Assembly: GCA_017506865.1 (NCBI GenBank)
Contig: JAFCMP010000521.1
Location: forward strand, 310,001-374,000
Reading direction: 5' to 3'
Length of the DNA stretch: 64,000 nt
Source of the DNA: Tribonema minus
Taxonomy: Eukaryota > Sar > Xanthophyceae > Tribonematales > Tribonemataceae
Part shown: positions 59,719-64,000 of the stretch, one piece after another
Layout of the letters: every line of letters begins with the position of its first letter
Numbering within the stretch: the stretch's first letter is position 1
Position numbers and translations under genes: made by a program
Notes under the pieces: model-generated
The model's database searches: none
Told to the model about the DNA's origin: nothing
Seen by the model: the letters and a program-made list of their open reading frames with translations, nothing else

Positions 59719-60386
59719 TGGCGTGCGGCGAAGGATCGGCGGCGCCGCCTCCGCGCCGCAGAGGGTTCAAGCAGAGTAGGACATCGCCGATGGTGGCGTA
59801 CGGATGGCGTGACTCCATCTTTGAGCGTGCTTCCAGTAATGTGAGCAGGGCGGGCTCGTTGAGCGCAGCCGCGGCTGCGGCGGCAGCAGTGCCGGTTGCT
59901 GCTGCGGATATGCCAGCGGCAGCAGCGCTCGTGCACTGCGCCAGGTTGTGCATGTCGCCGTCGCACAGCGGGTGCATTGGCGTGAGCGCGCATTCACGTA
60001 AGTCGATGTCCATCTCGCTGCCGTCATCTAGGACGCGCACGCGGCAGCGATGCAAGTCCGAGGGCCTGTCTATCACCATGACGGACGCCCATACTCGCTG
60101 GGGGTGAGGCAGGTAGTAGCAGCCCCCTTTTGTGACCTGCTCGGGCGGCACACGCTCCACCGCCGAGGATCTGCGTCGTGGACAAGGCCAAGTTTATGGC
60201 CATGAGCTCTTCAAAAGGTCTAATTCTGCGAAATATCTTACATAGAACTTGCTCGCCGAAGCAGGATTTCAACAAGCGTTGGTAATAACGATCTGAGCAC
60301 GAGATGACGCGCGTGATGAGTCCAGCAGGGACACGAGATCCGTAATGTGGCAGCAGCAATCTTACCTCCAGCCTGCAATCACCATC
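35064..60386 (-). CDS. Giant divergent myosin with zinc-binding, PH and WH2-like modules, complete
   Basis: Twenty-seven exons: 60367-60386, 58916-60170, 58065-58233, 56939-57461, 55894-56461, 54926-55240, 53877-54049, 53297-53447, 51949-52049, 50727-50809, 49907-50072, 49556-49667, 48731-48997, 47892-48152, 46123-46321, 45400-45596, 44458-44883, 44027-44188, 43324-43494, 41851-42018, 41029-41124, 40056-40208, 39140-39223, 38257-38495, 37338-37440, 36439-36748 and 35064-35818. They sum to 7,227 nt, or 2,408 residues plus stop, with all phases agreeing. Order: SH3-like start, myosin motor (about 1-1090), neck helices (1090-1215), Ser/Ala/Lys linkers, B-box-like finger (about 1465-1505), a second Cys/His cluster, coiled segments, a conserved-looking 130-residue module of unknown type, PH domain (about 1990-2120), proline-rich tail with WH2-like repeats. 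It probably links actin to membranes or signalling. The 20-nt first exon is the least certain part. Splitting into two genes is possible but no in-frame stop or promoter break favours it. Confidence 0.82.
35915..36000 (-). repeat. Dispersed repeat, copy 2
   Basis: This lies in the last intron of the myosin-like gene and is inverted relative to copy 1 at 25316-25405. On the minus strand it reads GRHLRLTIPCHLEL followed by NDLIDSF. Confidence 0.75.
37180..37300. repeat. Copies of a myosin exon donor edge (near 37338)
   Basis: The true edge reads TTACCTGATTCAACACGTAT, then TCTAGCGTG. Related stretches lie at 37184-37215 and 37256-37293, each with CTACCTGG and an ATTC(A/T)AGCATC core. They retain the GT donor. 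Confidence 0.65.
37797..38160. repeat. Intron repeats including a copy of the 38257 donor edge
   Basis: CAGCAGCGGC, ATGAGACGACGCA and CGCAGCGCC with CTCCTCTGCCGCCA occur in the same order at 37797-37860 and 37983-38050. CGCACCTGATGCCGTACAC at 38127-38145 copies the true donor edge at 38252-38272. Confidence 0.75.
38520..38765. repeat. Telomere-like TTAGGG array mixed with exon-edge copies
   Basis: GGTTAGGGTTAGGG and its variants (GTTTGGGG, GGTTCAGG, GGTCTAGG) occur at 38575-38610 and 38695-38755. Between and after them lie copies of the exon acceptor edge at 38440-38500, one at 38615-38690 and a more diverged one at 38757-38815. Confidence 0.8.
39366..39972. repeat. Near-perfect tandem duplication, 304-bp unit
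   Basis: The unit starting CAGGGCCGCTGCCTTTGTGC at 39367 recurs at 39671 and runs to GTGTGGCCTTCCTCGCAC. I see only about two differences between the copies. It lies in the intron between exons 40056-40208 and 39140-39223 and has no convincing coding role. Confidence 0.93.
40290..40385. repeat. Copy of a myosin exon acceptor edge (near 40208)
   Basis: GGGCGCATCTCCACCACGTC, then AGGTCGGCGATGTGGACCTG, parallels 40143-40211. The copy keeps the AG acceptor and sits just upstream in the intron. ATTCATTCATT-type simple repeats lie between. Confidence 0.8.
42060..42255. repeat. CCCTAA/CCCTGA telomere-like tract with an exon-edge copy
   Basis: About 130 bp (42065-42195) is built of CCCTAACCCTGACC-like hexamers. 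It is followed at 42220-42245 by CGTCTTGTCCCAGCGGTCTG, a copy of the acceptor edge of exon 41851-42018. Confidence 0.85.
44027..44188 (-). other. Second Cys/His cluster exon of the myosin-like gene
   Basis: The exon contains RECAIKSCGRPATHGVTIRF followed by CEDHYKEF. Three Cys and one His in a C-x4-C ... C-x2-H pattern suggest a small zinc ribbon-like fold. The family is not recognised. Confidence 0.45.
45248..45330 (-). repeat. Dispersed repeat, copy 3 (diverged)
   Basis: This intronic segment shares AGATCGTAGAGCTC, GTGACGA and ATGCCTTCCACCA blocks with copy 2, in the same orientation. On the minus strand it reads NGQPHVVTYLELYDLLIRF. Confidence 0.6.
45400..45596 (-). other. B-box-like zinc finger exon of the myosin-like gene
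   Basis: The exon encodes EPCLECEGARRVAIWCPQC, then SSYCSLCSAFVHNSCRVMRR and a final His. Cys and His spacing, C-x2-C-x9-C-x2-C-x4-C-x2-C-x4-H and a later H, is that of a B-box-type finger that binds two zinc ions and mediates protein contacts. An acidic N-terminal stretch (SEEDTSGDDEE) precedes it. Confidence 0.65.
45718..46030. repeat. Exon-edge copies on both sides of one myosin intron
   Basis: ACTCCAGGCATGGTTCCTCG at 45720 copies the inner edge of exon 45400-45596 (from 45549). CCATGCGGTCGGGGTCCATG at 45999-46018 copies the donor edge of exon 46123-46321 (from 46145). So this one intron carries copies of both its flanking exons. Confidence 0.8.
46390..47535. repeat. Array of about eight copies of one exon acceptor edge
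   Basis: The true edge (46265-46332) reads CGCGCAGCTCGCGCACCGTC, TTCTTCATCTCCATGTCCGC, CTGCTCATTCA. Copies follow with a 120-150 bp period near 46400, 46540, 46680, 46810, 46970, 47115, 47232 and 47360, with a fragment near 47513. They are separated by ATTCAATGAATGAATTGAA-like spacers. Most keep the sense-strand CAG|GCGGACATGGAGATGAAG, so they keep a usable acceptor and frame. Confidence 0.92.
47690..47865. repeat. Copies of exon 47892-48152 sequence in its downstream intron
   Basis: TTTTTCCCGCTTCTTGGCCT at 47779 matches TTTCTCCCGCTTCTTGGCCT at 47907, and CGCACCCTCCAGCGCCAA matches CGCACGCCCTCTAGCGCGAA. A third, shorter copy lies at 47699-47730. Confidence 0.8.
49255..49480. repeat. Copies of the donor edge of exon 49556-49667
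   Basis: GGAGTCCTGGGCGTCCTGC, present at the true edge (49566-49584), recurs at 49374-49392. Weaker copies lie at 49455-49475 and 49270-49295. Confidence 0.8.
49556..50809 (-). other. Neck region with basic, IQ-like helices
   Basis: Three short exons follow the converter and are strongly helical and basic: RAHALAGVSRWAVWRTLRLG, ARTALICLLAAARGRRRALR, then LAALWRAAA, and WRVAILAVLAVRMFQQEVAL. Spacing of hydrophobic and Arg residues resembles degenerate IQ motifs that bind calmodulin-type light chains, but no perfect IQxxxRGxxxR match is present. Confidence 0.5.
51480..51870. repeat. Four extra splice-donor edges of exon 51949-52049
   Basis: CACCTGAG(C/G)AGGCGCAGC, then GGAGCGCTGCCGCC and GAAGAGCCATACTTCGAAAT-like text, occurs at about 51483, 51598, 51718 and 51829, next to the true edge at 51946. 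Each keeps a sense-strand CAG|GT donor. The period is about 115 bp. Confidence 0.92.
52105..52350. repeat. Copies of the acceptor edge of exon 51949-52049
   Basis: CACAGCACCGCCTGC at the true acceptor (52039-52053) recurs at about 52119 and 52327, each followed by GGGCAAGTGGA-like or GGCAAAAGGA-like text. The AG dinucleotide is retained. Confidence 0.75.
52965..53205. repeat. Copies of the donor edge of exon 53297-53447
   Basis: ATGAGGCGCGGCGTGCGCAG, then CCGCCGCGCCCACGGCGGCA, at the true edge (53301-53355) recurs near 53145-53200 and, more degraded, near 52970-53005. The nearer copy keeps the donor. Confidence 0.85.
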
Positions 60387-60841
60387 GTTGACGTCCGCCT
60401 TCCGCCACTGCCTGGAAGCTTAAGAGCCGGGCTAGCCCTCTTCCCGCTTCTGCCGCCAGGGCTGCTATCCCCGGCACCATTGGCGGCAGCAGCATGCATA
60501 GTGCTGCACTGCACCGTCTCAAATGGTCTTCACACAGCTCATGGTCGTTTGTGCGAGCTCGCCTATGATCAAAACGATATTAAAAGAAACAGTTTCATCC
60601 ACACTTCAACTCCCGGAAGATCCAAAGTGTGTGCATGCAATGCACACAGAGAAGAAGCCACTTTACTTTTCACGGAAAAATGCTTTTGCATTAGTGAGGC
60701 CACCTAGCAGCCTACAGCAAACCCGGCACATGGGTCCGGCAAAGCAGCAGGGCTGAGCACGCTGTTCATTCTTCGCGTGTCCTGATTGAAGTTGAAGGAG
60801 GCCTAGGCTGAGAAGGATCGCGCTGCCCCGCAGGCCAGCGG
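60387..60841. promoter_or_regulatory. Divergent promoter region, myosin-like and HFM1-type genes
   Basis: The two start codons face away from each other across about 455 bp. It contains small open frames without domains and a TTGAAGTTGAAGG motif at about 60787. No TATA or CCAAT box is obvious. Confidence 0.4.
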
Positions 60842-63800
60842 ATGAGCAATCCTTACGGCTCTCCTGCGTCGCACGATGGGCCCTCCCACCCTGCTCCACG
60901 TGCGAGAACTGCTTTGTCTCTGGACCTGGGGTCGGATTCAGAACCTGAGGATCTCACCAACAGTGCTGATGCCGGAGGCGGCGAGGCGCGATTGTCACTA
61001 AACATCGCCAGACGTCGGTCCGGAACCTTGCCCGCTCGCCACAACAGCAGCGAAACATGGCAGCCACACAGCAGGGACGATGGCAACGGCGGTTGTGAAG
61101 GAGACGAGGAGCACTACGACGACAGCTATCTAGATGACAACGTCGGCCATGACGGCAATAATGGCCACCACCGGCAGCAGACACAGCCTCAGGGCCACCC
61201 CTACGCAAACACAGTCAATCCCTACTCAGGTCGCCTGGTGAACACGGCCAGCATCTTCAAGACACCTCCGGAGGGAAGGCAGCCCCACGGCCATGACGAC
61301 ATCTCCCCTGCTGTCAACAAGACCGCCAGGGGCTTCGCTGCCAACGGCCCTCAGAACTCGCGAGCTGCCTTTCACACTCAGCAAGAGGACATTGAGGAGT
61401 GGGAAGAGCCTGAAGATGCACATATGGCGGAGGCACTGGCGTCTGGGTACCAGCACCACAACTACCAGCAGCGGCAGCAGCAGCAGCAGCAGCAGCCGCA
61501 GCAGCAACAGTGGCAGCAGCAGCAGCAGCAGCCGCCGGCTTGGCAGCAGCAGGACACCCAGCAGACGGGCCCGCGCGGCGAGCGCCTTGTGAGTGTCGCC
61601 GACGCCTTCCCGCCCGCCATCGCGCGGCTCTGGCAGTTCGAGCACTTCAACGCCATGCAGAGCGCCGTCCTCGCCGCCGCGGCCGGCAGCGACGAGAACC
61701 TGGTCATCTCCGCGCCGACCGGCTGCGGCAAGACGGTCGTCTTCGAGATGGCCATCGCGCGCCTGCTTCAGCAGCAGCAAGAGCAGCAGCAGGCGGGCGG
61801 TCGCGGCGGCGGCGGCGGCCACCGCCTCGGCAATCAGCGCGTCATCTACATTGCGCCGCTCAAGGCGCTGTGCCAGCAGACGCTCGACCAGTGGACAGCA
61901 AAATTCGCGCCGCTGGGGCTGCGGCTGGCGGAGGTGACGGGCGACTCGGCGGGCCCGATAGGCGCCGCCGCGCTGCGCGACATCGCCGCCGCCGACATCA
62001 TCCTCACGACGCCGGAGAAGTGGGACAGCGCGACGCGCATGTCGCACGAGCGCGCGTTCCTCATCGGCTCCGTGCGGCTGCTGCTGGTGGACGAGGTGCA
62101 CATGCTCAGCGAGGACGGGCGCGGCGCGACGCTGGAGATGATCATCACGCGCATGAAGGTGCGAGTGGAGTCGCGCACACGAAATCGCCGCCTGCACCCG
62201 AATGCAATCACAGTATTGATGAGGCCGGCATGCGCGTGTCATCGCCAGTGAGGGCAGACGCGCTTGAGCGATGGGCATCGTCGCCATGCGCCTGAGCACG
62301 GGTGCCCATGTACACGAGCTCACCTCACGCCAGTCGCATAACCGCACTCTGCAACTTACCCTCCCCCCCCCTCCCCCCCCCCCCCCCCCCCCCCCCCACT
62401 GCTTCCGCAGGCGCTGCGCAGCCTGCCGCACATCCGCGGCGCCAACCTGCCCGCGGCGCGCATGCGCATGGTCGCGCTGTCCGCGACGCTGCCGAACGTC
62501 GCCGACATCGCGGCGTTCTTCGAGGCGCCGCGCCCCTTCGCGTTCCCGGACGCATACCGCCCGGTGCCGCTCACCGTGCACGTGGACGGGTTCGCGGGGG
62601 GGGGCGCGCAGGGGGGCAACGCGTTCCTGTTCGACCGCGCGCTGACGCGGCACGTCGCGGGGGTGGTGCGGCGCTTCTCGGGGGGCATGCCCGCGCTGGT
62701 GTTCTGCGGCAGCCGGCGCGACGCGGAGGGCGTCGCGAAGGCGGTGGCGGAGGCGCGCGACTGGAGCGCGGACATGGGCCGCAGCGGCAAGGTATGTAGG
62801 TAGCGCACCTGCAAAGCGGTTCAGTGGTGTCTTGGTGTTTGGCATATTTCGCGGTGTGCTTTATAACACTTCGTGGCACCTTACGCGAAGGCGGCAGCGG
62901 AGGCGCGCGACTGGAGCGCGGACGTGGGCCGCAGCGGCAAGGTATGTTGGTAGCGTACCTGCGGAGCGAATGCGTTTGTCTTGTCACTTGGCGTGTCCAG
63001 GGCGTGCTTTGCAGCACTTGATGGCAGCTTATGCGAAGGCGGTGGCGGAGGCGTGCGATTGCAGCGGTGACGTGGGCTGCAGGGGCACGGTAGCGTACTT
63101 TGCATGGATCGATTCTCGCTGAAGGCACGAAGAGGCCTGGATGAATCATGTCGAGCTTGCTGCACAGAATGTGCATGTACATACTGTCAAACTGTCTTGA
63201 TGCGAATCGACGATCACTTTTAAACGACATCACCAATTGAGGTGTACCTGCTCCGACATGGATGTGTTCGTCGCTCGACGTATTGAGGCGTGCCTTGCAG
63301 AACTTCACGATTCATTATGATTCACGAAAAGTGTTATAACGAAGCAACTTCAATGTACTTCAACTACTTCAAAAGATGCAGGTTGGAGCTGAACGTGCAA
63401 AAGTGTGCAACAGGAACTTCCTGATTAAACCGCAGTCTTGGGCCAGGGGACCAAAATGAGCTTCACGTTCGTGAGATGTACTTGCACAGTTTAAGGCACA
63501 TAAAGTACCGTGCACAGTGCAATGATTCCACTGACTTTACATGAAATGTTGGCACAGCAGCACATGATGTAATTGATGCCCTGCTCCGCTTGTCCACCAT
63601 ATTGACATCCGATGCGGGTTGTGAAGTCGTATGCCATTGGCGCTATGGCAGACAATGCCTATGGACGCGATGTGAACTGCAGGAAAAGTGAGGGGCTAAA
63701 GCCACATGCTAGCATTTCAGCCAATTTGTGGCTTGCCGTGCAATGCCGTTTGATGTTCATACATGCGCTCACATAGTGAGCGTCAACCAATAAAAGCCAA

Positions 63801-64000
63801 TGAGCTGTAACCATCAGTCTCGCAATGGCAAGTGATATTGGGTGTAAAGTTGTCACCAAATACCATAACATTCCTGCGTACATAAGGTTATGGTGCCTTC
63901 ATTCTTCCAAAAATGACTTGCGATGTACCTGCAGGACGTCTATCACACACCATCTTCTTCCGTGTCGTCACGGTTCTGAGCTCTGTCAGCTTCTGAGCGG
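60842..64000 (+). CDS. HFM1: HFM1/MER3-type DExH helicase, 5' part
   Basis: Exon 1 (60842-62158, ATG start, donor ATGAAG|GTGCGA) and exon 2 (62411-62791, donor AAG|GTATGT) join in phase 0 and give 566 residues; later exons lie beyond 64000. A 240-residue acidic, Gln-rich leader precedes the Ski2-like core: a Q-type motif FEHFNAMQSAVL, Walker A APTGCGKT (291-298), YIAPLKALCQQ, TTPEKWDS, DEVH (417-420), MVALSATLPNVADIAAFF and ALVFCGSRRDAEGVAKA. The spacing TPEKWD, DEVH, SATLPN and the order match HFM1/MER3, which unwinds recombination intermediates to promote meiotic crossovers; ASCC3 and Brr2 are relatives but have a second helicase cassette and different surroundings. Exon 2's acceptor follows a run of about 25 C. 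Two donor-edge copies follow exon 2. Confidence 0.85.
62880..63095. repeat. Two copies of the HFM1-type exon-2 donor edge
   Basis: The end of exon 2, GCGAAGGCGGTGGCGGAGGC, then GGAGCGCGGACATGGGCCGC, recurs at 62885-62953 with the GGTATGT donor intact. It recurs again, more degraded, at 63034-63092 with GGGCACGGTAGCG in place of the donor. Confidence 0.9.
63096..64000. other. Intron remainder to the window edge
   Basis: No exon of the helicase gene or other gene was recognised here. AT content is higher than in the exons. CAACTTCAATGTACTTCAAC at 63345-63364 is one of many ACTTCAA-type motifs in the window. Confidence 0.4.

Larger units (their letters stand above)
51949..60170 (-). other. Myosin motor region with altered nucleotide-binding motifs
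   Basis: Motor landmarks in order: LNEPALLTLLEARSK and YATIGDVLLCLNPLR; PHPYALAEEEYLRL; the P-loop position GVSGSGVSD (59543-59566) where GESGAGKTE is expected; switch I CNHASSRYGRL (about 59225-59256), well kept; VLTGATVEVFLPEFARL and RNFNVLYALLAGA; KVVAACLHLGNVTF; IGVMEFPGFE (near 56281-56312) for switch II; FAVRHYAGVVEYDA; FALCVAPNRN with VVDQIR; and the converter end WGETRLFVRGGSAPLLRLL. Loops carry long Ser/Ala/Gly insertions, about 150 residues in exon 56939-57461. The P-loop Lys-Thr pair is replaced by Val-Ser and the switch II Asp by Glu, so ATP hydrolysis may be lost. Confidence 0.85.

Noticed and set aside
35064-60386. Reading the tail (35-49 kb) as a separate gene
   Set aside because: All junctions are in phase from motor to tail, and I see no start codon with promoter-like spacing between; kept as an alternative only.
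61226-62845. Minus-strand open frame of 539 codons
   Set aside because: It is the antisense shadow of the helicase exons, kept open by high GC3; it has no domain of its own.

Overview
The window is nuclear DNA of a GC-rich eukaryotic alga. Coding exons are short, separated by GT-AG introns of about 100 bp to 1.7 kb, and rich in poly-Ala, poly-Gly, poly-Ser and poly-Gln. Two adjacent genes begin with a hydrophobic signal peptide cut just before a phenylalanine (an ASAF-type motif). That is the bipartite targeting signal of complex red plastids, so a stramenopile, haptophyte or cryptophyte is likely; I cannot place it more finely. TTAGGG-like blocks fit the telomere type of those groups.

Layout: 1-1172 (minus), 3' part of a multi-membrane-span protein with an apparent one-base frameshift. 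2597-12777, a 10.2-kb element with imperfect terminal inverted repeats. It carries a protelomerase-like tyrosine recombinase (plus), a complete 8-exon gene for a 547-residue protein with a 2-oxoglutarate/Fe(II)-oxygenase-like fold (minus) and a broken plus-strand gene. 13334-21832 (minus), a complete 9-exon TBL1/TBL1XR1-type LisH-WD40 corepressor gene. 22464-25283 (minus), a complete 4-exon plastid-type TerC gene, head to head with 25546-27179 (plus), an unrecognised plastid-targeted protein. 29242-33887 (minus), a 6-exon AGC-family kinase. 35064-60386 (minus), one 27-exon, 2,408-codon gene for a myosin-like protein. 60842-64000 (plus), the 5' part of an HFM1/MER3-type meiotic helicase gene that runs off the window.

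Two things stand out. First, the large gene joins a myosin motor whose P-loop and switch II are altered at catalytic positions to a neck, B-box-like and second zinc-binding modules, a PH domain, and a C-terminal proline-rich tail with five WH2-like repeats. I know of no myosin class with this order. All 26 inferred splice junctions keep one open frame.

Second, many introns in most of the genes contain direct, decaying copies of the adjacent exon edge, including its splice site, and always on the intron side of that boundary. Arrays reach roughly eight or nine copies. This exon-edge reduplication explains much of the intron length and multiplies potential splice sites. Introns also often carry long poly(C) tracts on the sense strand just before the 3' splice site, and interstitial telomere-like repeats.

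Exon limits come from reading splice consensus, phase and family similarity by eye. No alignment, search or RNA evidence was available.
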